From: Acanthacorydalis orientalis | Lineage: Eukaryota > Arthropoda > Insecta > Megaloptera > Corydalidae | Direction of reading: 5' to 3' | Assembly (NCBI GenBank): GCA_034766995.1 | Contig: CM068317.1 | Coordinates: 35,179,428-35,243,427, forward strand | Length of the DNA: 64,000 nt | Shown: positions 27,601 through 38,000 of the stretch, piece after piece | Position numbering within the stretch: position 1 is the first letter of the stretch | How the letters are laid out: the number at the start of each line of letters is the position of its first letter | Program-made: the position numbers and the translations under genes | The notes under the pieces: model-generated | Databases searched by the model: none | Told to the model about the DNA's origin: nothing | Seen by the model: the letters and a program-made list of their open reading frames with translations, nothing else

Positions 27601-28300
27601 TGATATAGAACATGAGAATACGCATCGAACGGTATGAAATTTTTGTCATTTTTTTTACATTTTGACTATTTTAAGCAAGAAAAACGTTTATTTTTGCGTA
27701 TCCGCCATATCCGCATATCCGCAAAATCCAGAAAAATGCGATTTTGGGGGGTTTTTGACTTATTTTTGGTATTTATTATTATCTTATGATATAGAACATG
27801 AGAATACGCATCGAACAGTATGAAATTTTTGTCATTTTTTTTACATTTTGGCTATTTTAAGCAAGAAAAACATTTATTTTTGCGTATCCGCCATATCCGC
27901 ATATCCGCAAAATCCAGAAAAATGCGATTTTGGGGGGTTTTTGACTTATTTTTGGTATTTATTATTATCTTATGATATAGAACATGAGAATACGCATCGA
28001 ACAGTATGAAATTTTTGTCATTTTTTTTACATTTTGGCTATTTTAAGCAAGAAAAACGTTTATTTTTGCGTATCCGCCATATCCGCATATCCGCAAAATC
28101 CAGAAAAATGCGATTTTGGGGAGTTTTTGAGTTATTTTTGGTATTTATTATTATCTTATGATATAGAACATGAGAATACGCATCGAACAGTATGAAATTT
28201 TTGTCATTTTTTTTACATTTTGGATATTTTAAGCAAGAAAAACGTTTATTTTTGCGGATGTTTTGCGGATATTTCGCGGTTTTTGTCACTTTTTCGGTAT
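24683..28300 (+). repeat. Expanded block of 186-bp modules with ~920-bp and longer sub-periods
   Basis: Here the module normally present three or four times is repeated many more times. Diagnostic variants recur in order: a GCGGATGTTTTGCGGATATT module at about 25671 and 26590, an AAAAAAGCGATTTTGGGG variant near 25521 and 26442, and the AAAAACTTTTATTTTT variant near 25101 and 26021. This gives a ~920-bp sub-repeat. A GACTAATTTTTGATATTT variant at about 24801 and 27199 marks a second, longer-range duplication. The pattern indicates repeated unequal exchange or gene conversion within the block. Confidence 0.82.
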
Positions 28301-29080
28301 CAATTATGAACCTATGTTAATTTTGTCTCTTTTACGATATAGAACATGAGAATTCGCATCGAACGGTATGAAATAGTTGCTAGTTTTATAACATTTTGCA
28401 TGTTTTATGAAGGAATAACGGAAATTTTTGCAGATATTTTGCGGTTTTTTTGATATTTCCGACATTTATTATGGACCGATGTTAATTTTGTCTAGAAATA
28501 TACATAAAGCATTAAAAGACGAATCGACCAGTATTAACTAGTTACCAAAATATCCTACATATCAACAAAATAAACCATATCCGCCATATCCTCAATATCC
28601 GCCATATCCGCAATATATAAAATATCCAAATTGTTTTAAAAATGGCAACTATTTCATACCGGTCGATGCGTATATAATTCCAGACTTAATTAATATCTGT
28701 CCGTAATAAATGTTGGAAATATCATAAAAACCGCAAAAAATCAGCAAAAATTACAGTTTTTCCTTCATAAAATACCCAAAATGTTATAAAACTAGCAACT
28801 ATTTCATACTGTTCTATGCGTTATTTAATGTTCTATTTCATACTTGAGTCAAAATTGACATCGGTTTATAATAGATACCGAAAAATCACAAAAACCGCGA
28901 AAAATTAACAAAAATAAAGGTTTTTCATGGCTAAAAGATCCAAAATGCTATAAAAATGACAACTATTTCATACTATCCGATGCATATTTTAATATACTAT
29001 ATTATACATGAGTCAAAATTAACATCGGTTCATAATAGATACCAAAAAAGGCACAAAAACCGCGAAAAATTCGCGAAATT
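28301..29080 (+). repeat. Truncated right end of satellite 1
   Basis: This is forward-oriented satellite corresponding to the right end of a unit followed by the start of the next. An internal deletion joins the ATGCGTATATAATT region (about 28679) directly to CCAGACTTAATTAATATCTG, losing roughly 300 bp of the normal unit. Monomers here carry more private changes than in units 1-7, as expected at an array edge. The satellite stops at GCGAAATT just before a GGTA repeat at 29084. Confidence 0.82.
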
Positions 29081-29183
29081 AAAGGTAGGTAGGTAGGTTT
29101 CCGTGTCCGTGTCCGTGTGACACTTCTTCGGATTTGATCCGAGCACAGTGACCATGCCAGCAATACCACTGCACCACGTCGTT
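29081..29183 (-). mobile_element. tRNA-derived SINE-like fragment
   Basis: Read on the minus strand, this has an RNA polymerase III A-box-like motif (TGGTGCAGTGGTA, plus-strand 29164-29176). About 30 bases on there is a B-box-like motif (GGATCAAATCC, 29130-29140), close to consensus GGTTCRANTCC. It ends in simple tails of ACACGG repeats and then CCTA repeats, which abut the satellite. This promoter spacing and tail are typical of tRNA-derived SINEs. It is not a functional tRNA gene, as I cannot fold a proper acceptor stem or anticodon arm. Target-site duplications are not evident because one side is satellite. The family name is unknown. Confidence 0.6.
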
Positions 29184-29440
29184 CTAATACAGTATAAACT
29201 CGGAACTTCCTTTTGTTCTGTTTAATTCAGCCTCCGTTACCACCAGAGCTTCCGATAACTAGGTCGGTCCGACGTCTCCGTCGTATCGACAGCGGTAGAG
29301 CGTTTATACCTAACCGCTCTACGTTCACGTTACCGCCAGAGCTTCCGATAGCTATGTCGGTTCGACGTCTCCGTCGAACCGACAGTACCGACGCTGCTCT
29401 TCGACAGCAGTAGAGCGTTTATACCTAACCGCTCTACCTT
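29184..29440. repeat. Hairpin-rich dimeric repeat of unknown family
   Basis: Two related ~100-bp copies, about 29231-29320 and 29327-29432, each start near CGTTACC(A/G)CCAGAGCTTCC. Each ends with the stem-loop GGTAGAGCG/CGCTCTACC (the complement is read on the plus strand as AGAGCGTTTATACCTAACCGCTCT). The second copy also holds a perfect 12-bp stem, GTCGGTTCGACG paired with CGTCGAACCGAC around a TCTC loop (about 29356-29383). GC content is clearly higher than the surroundings. It may be the 5' part of the same composite element as the adjoining SINE-like piece. The open frame across it (29213-29413) arises from the duplication and has no recognisable protein. Confidence 0.55.
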
Positions 29441-29582
29441 CGTATCTATCTAGTAATCTTATCCATGTTATTTAAAAGTATTTACTGCAAGTTCATATAT
29501 AGTCATATTCTAAAATAACATTATAATGTACACTGATGTATGCATTGTACTTGTAGTATACATGTTCAAGTGTAATGTGTTC
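29441..29582. other. Unique AT-rich spacer between repeats
   Basis: No repeat unit, open frame or RNA motif is visible. It separates the hairpin-rich insertion from the first 41-bp satellite monomer at about 29583. Confidence 0.6.
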
Positions 29583-32500
29583 GTAAAAAATCGTCCATCA
29601 ACACGAGTCATTTTTGGACAATGTCCAAAAATCGTCCATCAACGCGAGTCATTTTTAGACAATGTCCAAAAATCGTCCATCAACGCGAGTCATTTTTAGA
29701 CAATGTCTAAAAATCCTCTATAAACACGAGTCATTTTTAGACAATGTCCAAAAATCGTCCATCAACACGAGTCATTTTTAGACAATGTCCAAAAATCGTC
29801 CATTAACACGAGTCATTTTTGGACAATGTCCAAAAATCGTCCATCACCACGAGTCATTTTTGGACAATGTCCAAAAATCGTCCATCAACGCGAGTCATTT
29901 TTAGACAATGTCCAAAAATCGTCCATCAACGCGAGTCATTTTTAGACAATGTCCAAAAATCGTCCATCAACGTGAGTCATTTTTAGACAATGTCCAAAAA
30001 TTGTCTATCAACACGAGTCATTTTTAGACAATGTCCAAAAATCGTCCATCAACACGAGTCATTTTTAGATAATGTCCAAAAATCGTCCATCAACACGAGT
30101 CGTTTTTAGACAATGTCCAAAAATCGTCCATCAACACGAGTCATTTTTAGACAATGTCCAAAAATCGTCCATCAACACGAGTCATTTTTAGACAATGTCC
30201 AAAAATTGTCCATCAACACGAGTCATTTTAGACAATGTCCAAAAATCGTCCATCAACACGAGTCATTTTTAGACAATGCCCAAAAATCGTCCATCAACCC
30301 AAGTCATTTTTAGACAATGTCCAAAAATCGTCAGTAAACCCGAGTCATTTTTAGACAATGTCCAAAAATCGTCCATCATCCCGAGTCATTTTTAGACAAT
30401 GTCCAAAAACCGTCAGTCAACCCGAGTCATTTTTAGACAATGTCCAAAAATCCTCCATCAACCCGAGTCATTTTTAGACAATGTCCAAAAATCGTTCATA
30501 AATCCAAGTCAATTTTAGACAATGTCCAAAAATCGTCCATCAAACCGAGTCATTTTTAGACTATGTCCAATAATTCTCCATCAATCTGAGTCATTTTTAG
30601 ACAATGTCCAAAAATCGTCCATCAACCTGAGTCATTTTTAGACAATGTCCAAAAATCGTCCATCAACCCTAGTCATTTTTAGACAATGTCCAAAAATCGT
30701 CCATCATCCCGAGTCAATTTTAGACAATGTCCAAAAATCGTCCATCAACCCGAGTCATTTTTAGACAATGTCCAAAAATCGTCCATCAACCCGAGTTAAT
30801 TTTAGACAATGTCCAAAAATCGTCCATCAACCTGAGTCATTTTTAGACAATGTCCAAAAATCGTCCATCAACCCGTCATTTTTAGACAATGTCCAAAATT
30901 GTCCATCAATCCGAGTCATTTTTAGACAATGTCTAAAAATCCTCTATAAACACGAGTCATTTTTAGACAATGTCCAAAAATCGTCCATCAACACGAGTCA
31001 TTTTTAGACAATGTCCAAAAATCGTCCATCAACACGAGTCATTTTTGGACAATGTCCAAAAATCGTCCATCACCACGAGTCATTTTTGGACAATGTCCAA
31101 AAATCGTCCATCAACGCGAGTCATTTTTAGACAATGTCCAAAAATCGTCCATCAACGCGAGTCATTTTTAGACAATGTCCAAAAATCGTCCATCAACGTG
31201 AGTCATTTTTAGACAATGTCCAAAAATTGTCTATCAACACGAGTCATTTTTAGACAATGTCCAAAAATCGTCCATCAACACGAGTCATTTTTAGATAATG
31301 TCCAAAAATCGTCCATCAACACGAGTCGTTTTTAGACAATGTCCAAAAATCGTCCATCAACACGAGTCATTTTTAGACAATGTCCAAAAATCGTCCATCA
31401 ACACGAGTCATTTTTAGACAATGTCCAAAAATTGTCCATCAACACGAGTCTTTTTAGACAATGTCCAAAAATCGTCCATCAACACGAGTCATTTTTAGAC
31501 AATGCCCAAAAATCGTCCATCAACCCAAGTCATTTTTAGACAATGTCCAAAAATCGTCAGTAAACCCGAGTCATTTTTAGACAATGTCCAAAAATCGTCC
31601 ATCATCCCGAGTCATTTTTAGACAATGTCCAAAAACCGTCAGTCAACCCGAGTCATTTTTAGACAATGTCCAAAAATCCTCCATCAACCCGAGTCATTTT
31701 TAGACAATGTCCAAAAATCGTTCATAAATCCAAGTCAATTTTAGACAATGTCCAAAAATCGTCCATCAAACCGAGTCATTTTTAGACTATGTCCAATAAT
31801 TCTCCATCAATCTGAGTCATTTTTAGACAATGTCCAAAAATCGTCCATCAACCTGAGTCATTTTTAGACAATGTCCAAAAATCGTCCATCAACCCTAGTC
31901 ATTTTTAGACAATGTCCAAAAATCGTCCATCATCCCGAGTCAATTTTAGACAATGTCCAAAAATCGTCCATCAACCCGAGTCATTTTTAGACAATGTCCA
32001 AAAATCGTCCATCAACCCGAGTTAATTTTAGACAATGTCCAAAAATCGTCCATCAACCTGAGTCATTTTTAGACAATGTCCAAAAATCGTCCATCAACCC
32101 GTCATTTTTAGACAATGTCCAAAATTGTCCATCAATCCGAGTCATTTTTAGACAATGTCCAAAAATCGTGCATCAACCCGAGTCAATTTTAGACAATGTC
32201 CAAAAATCGTTAATCAACCCAAGTCAATTTTCGACAATGTCCAAAAAGCGTCCATCATCCCGAGTCATTTTTGACAATGTCCAAAAATCGTCAGTCAACC
32301 CGAGTCAATTTTAGACAATGTCCAAAAATTCTCCATCAACCTGAGTCATTTTTAGACAATGTCCAAAAATCGTACATCAACCTGAGTCATTTTTAGACAA
32401 TGTCCAAAAATCCTCCATCAACCCGAGTCAATTTTAGACAATGTCCAAAAATCGTCCATCAACCCGAGTCATTTTTAGACAATGTCCAAAAATTGTCCAT

Positions 32501-34925
32501 CAATCCGAGTCATTTTTAGACAATGTCCAAAAATCCTCCATAAACCCGAGTCATTTTTAGACAATGTCCAAAAATCTTTCATAAATCCAAGTCAATTTTA
32601 GACAATGTCCAAAAATCGTCCATCAACCCGAGTCATTTTTAGACAATGTCCAATAATTCTCCATCAACCTGAGTCATTTTTAGACAATGTCCAAAAATCG
32701 TCCATCAACCCGAGTCATTTTTAGACAATGTCCAATAATTCTCCATCAACCTGAGTCATTTTTAGACAATGTCCAAAAATCGTCCATCAACCTGAGTCAT
32801 TTTTAGACAATGTCCAAAACTCGTCCATCAACCCGAATCATTTTTAGACAATGTCCAAAAATCGTCCATCAACCCAAGTCATTTTTAGACAATGTCCAAA
32901 AATTGTCCATCAATCCGAGTCATTTTTAGACAATGTCCAAAAATCGTCAGTCAACCCGAGTCATTTTTAGACAATGTCCAAAAATCGTCCATCAACCCGA
33001 GTGAATTTTAGACAATGTCCAAAAATCGTCCATCAACCTGAGTCATTTTTAGACAATGTCCAAAACTCGTCCATCAACCCGAATCATTTTTAGACAATGT
33101 CCAAAAATTGTCCATCAACCCAAGTCATTTTTGACAATGTCCAAAAATTGTCCATGAACCCGAGTCAATTTTAGACAATGTCCAAAAATCGTCAGTCAAC
33201 CCGAGTCATTTTTAGACAATGTCCAAAAATCGTCCATCAACCCCAGTCAATTATAGACAATGTCCAAAAATCGTCCATCAACCCGAGTCATTTTTAGACA
33301 ATGCCCAAAAATCGTCCATCAACCCAAGTCATTTTTAGACAATGTCCAAAAATCGTCAGTAAACCCGAGTCATTTTTAGACAATGTCCAAAAATCGTCCA
33401 TCAACCCAAGTCAATTTTAGACAATGTCCAAAAATCGTAATCATCCCGAGTCATTTTTAGACAATGTCCAAAAATCGTAAGTCAACCCGAGTAAATTTTA
33501 GACAATGTCCAAAAATTCTCCATCAACCTGATTCATTTTTAGACAATGTCCAAAAATCGTCCATCAACCCGAGTCATTTTTAGACAAAGTCCAAAAATCG
33601 TCAGTAAACCCGAGTGAATTTTAGACAATGTCCAAAAATCGTCCATCAACACGAGTCATTTTTAGACAATGTCTAAAAATCGTCAGTCAACCCGAGTCAT
33701 TTTTAGACAATGTCCAAAAATCGTCCATCAACCCGAGTCAATATTAGACAATGTCCAAAAATCGTCCATCAACCTGAGTCATTTTTAGACAATGTCCAAA
33801 AATCGTTCATAACTCTTAGTCAATTTTAGACAATGTCCAAAAATCGTCCATCATCCCGAGTCATTTTTAGACAATGTCCAAAAACCGTCAGTCAACCCGA
33901 GTCATTTTTAGACAATGTCCAAAAATCCTCCATCAACCCGAGTCATTTTTAGACAATGTCCAATAATTCTCCATCAACCTGAGTCATTTTTAGACAATGT
34001 CCAAAAATCGTCCATCAACCTGAGTCATTTTTAGACAATGTCCAAAACTCGTCCATCAACCCGAATCATTTTTAGACAATGTCCAAAAATTGTCCATCAT
34101 CCCGAGTCATTTTTAGACAATGTCCAAAAACCGTCAGTCAACCCGAGTCATTTTTAGACAATGTCCAAAAATCCTCCATCAACCCGAGTCATTTTTAGAC
34201 AATGTCCAATAATTCTCCATCAACCTGAGTCATTTTTAGACAATGTCCAAAAATCGTCCATCAACCTGAGTCATTTTTAGACAATGTCCAAAACTCGTCC
34301 ATCAACCCGAATCATTTTTAGACAATGTCCAAAAATTGTCCATCAACCCGAGTCAATTTTAGACAATGTCCAAAAATCGTCCATCAACCCAAGTCATTTT
34401 TAGACAATGTCCAAAAATTGTCCATCAATCCGAGTCATTTTTAGACAATGTCCAAAAATCGTCAGTCAACCCGAGTCATTTTTAGACAATGTCCAAAAAT
34501 CGTCCATCAACCCGAGTGAATTTTAGACAATGTCCAAAAATCGTCCATCAACCTGAGTCATTTTTAGACAATGTCCAAAACTCGTCCATCAACCCGAATC
34601 ATTTTTAGACAATGTCCAAAAATTGTCCATCAACCCAAGTCATTTTTAGACAATGTCCAAAAATTGTCCATCAACCCGAGTCAATTTTAGACAATGTCCA
34701 AAAATCGTCAGTCAACCCGAGTCATTTTTAGACAATGTCCAAAAATCGTCCATCAACCCCAGTCAATTATAGACAATGTCCAAAAATCGTCCATCAACCA
34801 GAGTCATTTTTAGACAATGCCCAAAAATCGTCCATCATCCCGAGTCATTTTTAGACAATGTCCAAAAATCGTCAGTCAACCCGAGTAAATTTTAGACAAT
34901 GTCCAAAAATCGTCGTCAATCACGA
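29583..34925 (+). repeat. 41-bp satellite, forward half
   Basis: The tandem monomer is 41 bp; for example the end of TTTTTAGAC falls at 29660 and 29701. The monomer reads ATTTTTAGACAATGTCC followed by AAAAATCGTCCATCAAC and (A/C)CGAGTC. The first part is an imperfect palindrome centred on GACAATGTC with flanking T and A runs. Monomers with TTTTTGGACA are almost perfectly palindromic. Diverged variants (CCATCAAC, CAGTCAAC, CATAAATC) alternate without a simple fixed order. Open frames such as 30113-30313 and 31994-32314 appear only because three 41-bp units total 123 bases, a multiple of three. They are not genes. Confidence 0.95.
29690..32158 (+). repeat. 1226-bp tandem duplication within the 41-bp satellite
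   Basis: Two successive blocks (about 29690-30920 and 30916-32158) are nearly identical, offset by 1226 bp. The rare variant TCTAAAAATCCTCTATAAAC is at about 29706 and 30932. Irregular monomers such as the shortened CAACCCGTCATTTTT are shared as well. Only a few differences are seen (CCATTAACACG against CCATCAACACG; one missing base near 30228 against 31450). The copies therefore arose long after the monomers diverged. Confidence 0.85.
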
Positions 34926-35030
34926 GTCATTGTTGTTTTTGGACAATGTCTAAAATTATCTCATGTATGCCGACGATTTTTGGACATTGTCTAAAATTAC
35001 CTCCGCTCTGACGACAATTTTTGGACAATG
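34926..35030. repeat. Orientation switch of the 41-bp satellite
   Basis: Forward monomers (GACAATGTCCAAAAATCG) end and reverse monomers (CGATTTTTGGACATTGTC) begin. Between them is a short irregular stretch with TTGTTGTTTTTGG, TATCTCATGTATGCCGACG and ACCTCCGCTCTGACGAC, which matches no standard monomer. It forms the loop region of a giant inverted repeat with arms of about 5.3 and 6 kb. Confidence 0.85.
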
Positions 35031-38000
35031 TCTAAAAATGACTCGGGTTGATGGACGATTTTTGGACATTGTTTAAAATTGACTCGGGTTGATGGACGAT
35101 TTTTGGACATTGTCTAAAAATGACTCGGGTTGACTGACGATTTTTGGACATTGTCTAAAAATGACTCGTGTTGATGGACGATTTTTGGACATTGTCTAAA
35201 ATTCACTCGGGTTTACTGACGATTTTTGGACATTGTCTAAAAATGACTCGGGATGATGGACGATTTTTGGACTTTGTCTAAAAATGACTCGGGTTGATGG
35301 ACGATTTTTGGACATTGTCTAAAAATGAATCAGGTTGATGGAGAATTTTTGGACATTGTCTAAAATTTACTCGGGTTGACTGACGATTTTTGGACATTGT
35401 CTAAAAATGACTCGGGATGATGGACGATTTTTGGACATTGTCTAAAATTGACTTGGGTTGATGGACGATTTTTGGACATTGTCTAAAAATGACTCGGGTT
35501 TACTGACGATTTTTGGACATTGTCTAAAAATGACTTGGGTTGATGGACGATTTTTGGGCATTGTCTAAAAATGACTCGGGTTGATGGACGATTTTTGGAC
35601 ATTGTCTATAATTGACTGGGGTTGATGGACGATTTTTGGACATTGTCTAAAAATGACTCGGGTTGATGGACGATTTTTGGACATTGTCTAAAATTGACTC
35701 GGGTTAATGCACGATTTTTGGACATTGTCTAAAAATGACTCGGATTGATGGACAATTTTTGGACATTGTCTAAAAATGACTTGGGTTGATGGACGATTAT
35801 TTGACATTGTCTAAAATTGACTCAGGTTGATGGACGATTTTTGGACATTGTCTATAATTGACTCGGGTTGATGCACGATTTTTGGACATTGTCTAAAAAT
35901 GACTCGGATTGATGGACAATTTTTGGACATTGTCTAAAAATGACTTGGGTTGATGGACAATTTTTGGACATTGTCTAAAAATGATTCGGGTTGATGGACG
36001 AGTTTTGGACATTGTCTAAAAATGACTCAGGTTGATGGACGATTTTTGGACATTGTCTAAAATTGACTCGGGTTGATGGACGATTTTTGGACATTGTCTA
36101 AAAATGACTCGGATTGATGGACAATTTTTGGACATTGTCTAAAAATGACTTGGGTTGATGGACGATTTTTTGACATTGTCTAAAATTGACTCAGGTTGAT
36201 GGACGATTTTTGGACATTGTCTAAAATTGACTCGGGTTGATGCACGATTTTTGGACATTGTCTAAAAATGACTCGGATTGATGGACAATTTTTGGACATT
36301 GTCTAAAAATGACTCGGGTTGATAGACGATTTTTGGACATTGTCTAAAAATGACTCGTGTTGATGGACGATTTTTGGACATTGTCTAAAAATGACTCGGA
36401 TTGATGGACAATTTTTGGACATTGTCTAAAAATGACTTGGGTTGATGGACAATTTTTGGACATTGTCTAAAAATGACTCGGGTTGATGGACGATTTTTGG
36501 ACATTGTCTAAAAATGACTCGGGTTGATGGACGATTTTTGGACATTGTCTAAAATTGACTTGGATTTATGAACGATTTTTGGACATTGTCTAAAAATGAC
36601 TCGGGTTGATGGAGGATTTTTGGACATTGTCTAAAAATGACTCAGGTTGATGGAGAATTATTGGACATTGTCTAAAAATGACTCGGGTTGATGGACGATT
36701 TTTGGACATTGTCTAAAATTGACTAGGATTTTTGAACGATTTTTGGACATTGTCTAAAAAAGACTCGGGGGTTGATGGAGGATTTTTGGACATAGTCTAA
36801 AAATGACTCAGGTTGATGTACGATTTTTGGACATTGTCTAAAAATGTCTCGGATTGATGGACAATTTTTGGACATTGTCTAAAAATGACTCGGGTTGATG
36901 GACAATTTTTGGACATTGTCTAAAAATGATTCGGGTTGATGGACGATTTTTGGACATTGTCTAAAATTGACTCGGGTTGATGGCCAATTTTTGGACATTG
37001 TCTAAAAATGAATCGGAATGATGGACGATTTTTGGACATTGTCTAAAATTGACTTGGGTTGATGAACGATTTTTGGGCATTGTCTAAAAATGACTCGGGT
37101 TGATGGAGAATTTTTGGACATTGTCTAAAAATGACTCAGGTTGATGGACGATTTTTGGACATTGTCTAAAAATGACTCGTGTTGATGGACGATTTTTGGA
37201 CAATGTCTAAAATTGACTCGGGTTGATGGACGATTTTTGGACATTGTCTAGAAATGACTCAGGTATATGGACGATTTTTGGACATTGTCTAAAAATGACT
37301 CGGATTGATGGACGATTTTTGGACATTGTCTAAAAATGACTCGTTATATGGACGATTTTTGGACATTGTCTAAAATTCACTCGAGTTGACTTACGATTTT
37401 TGGACTTTGTCTAAAAATGACTCGGGTTGATGGACGATTTTTGGACATTGTCTAAAAATGAATCAGGTTGATGGAGAATTTTTGGACATTGTCTAAAATT
37501 TACTCGGGTTGATGGACGAATTTTGGACATTGTCTAAAAATGACTCGGGTTGATGGACAATTTTTGGATATTGTCTAAAAATGACTCGTTTTATGGACGA
37601 TTTTTGGACATTGTCTAAAATTCATTCGGGTTGACTTACGATTTTTGGACTTTGTCTAAAAATGACTCGAATTGATGGACGATTTTTGGACATTTACTAA
37701 AAATGAAGGGTTGATAGACGATTTTTGAACATTGTCTAAAAATGACTCGTGTTGATGGACAATTTTTGCACATTGTCTAAAATTCACTCGGGTTGACTGA
37801 CGATTTTTGGACTTTGTCTAAAAATGACTCGGGTGATGGACGATTTTTGGACATTGTCTAAAAATGAATCAGGTTGATGGAGAATTTTTGGACATTGTCT
37901 AAAAATGACTCGTGTTGATGGACGATTTTTGAACATTGTCTAAAAGTGACTAGTGTTAATGTTCGATTTTTGGCCATTGTCTAAAAATGACTCGGGATGA

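Larger units (their letters stand above)
1..29080. repeat. Satellite array 1: ~165-bp monomers in palindromic higher-order units
   Basis: A continuous tandem array. The basic monomer is about 165 bp; for example the motif ACATCGGTTCATAATAGATA recurs at roughly 8, 173 and 337. Monomers are grouped into blocks of alternating orientation, so one higher-order unit reads as a head-to-head and tail-to-tail palindrome. In unit 1, sequence around 333 is matched as reverse complement around 1743 (mirror centre near 1038), and the 1921-1930 motif is mirrored at 2288-2297 (second centre near 2109). Short open frames rich in GYGGY, DIRRGY or SYPRRI occur on both strands. They are translations of the GCGGATAT microsatellite-like core and have no coding character. 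No transposase or reverse transcriptase is present. The array is probably pericentromeric or other heterochromatic DNA, which is inference. Confidence 0.95.

Noticed and set aside
1..29080. Helitron or other transposon as carrier of satellite 1
   Set aside because: Hairpins are present, but I found no conserved element ends, target-site signature or replication-protein remnants.
29081..29100. Telomeric repeat (GGTA/TTAGG-like)
   Set aside because: Only three to four GGTA units, which is not the insect TTAGG repeat. It is best explained as a SINE tail.
29130..29183. Functional tRNA gene
   Set aside because: A- and B-box-like motifs exist, but I cannot form a proper acceptor stem or anticodon arm, and simple-sequence tails follow.
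30113..32314. Repetitive proteins of the type NRPSTRVIF-RQCPKIVHQ in the 41-bp array
   Set aside because: Three 41-bp units make 123 bases, so frames stay open by chance. They break at every indel, and monomer variation is not biased to third codon positions by eye.
29583..34925. CRISPR-like array
   Set aside because: The whole 41-bp monomer repeats with drift. There are no constant repeats separated by unique spacers, and the context is eukaryotic.
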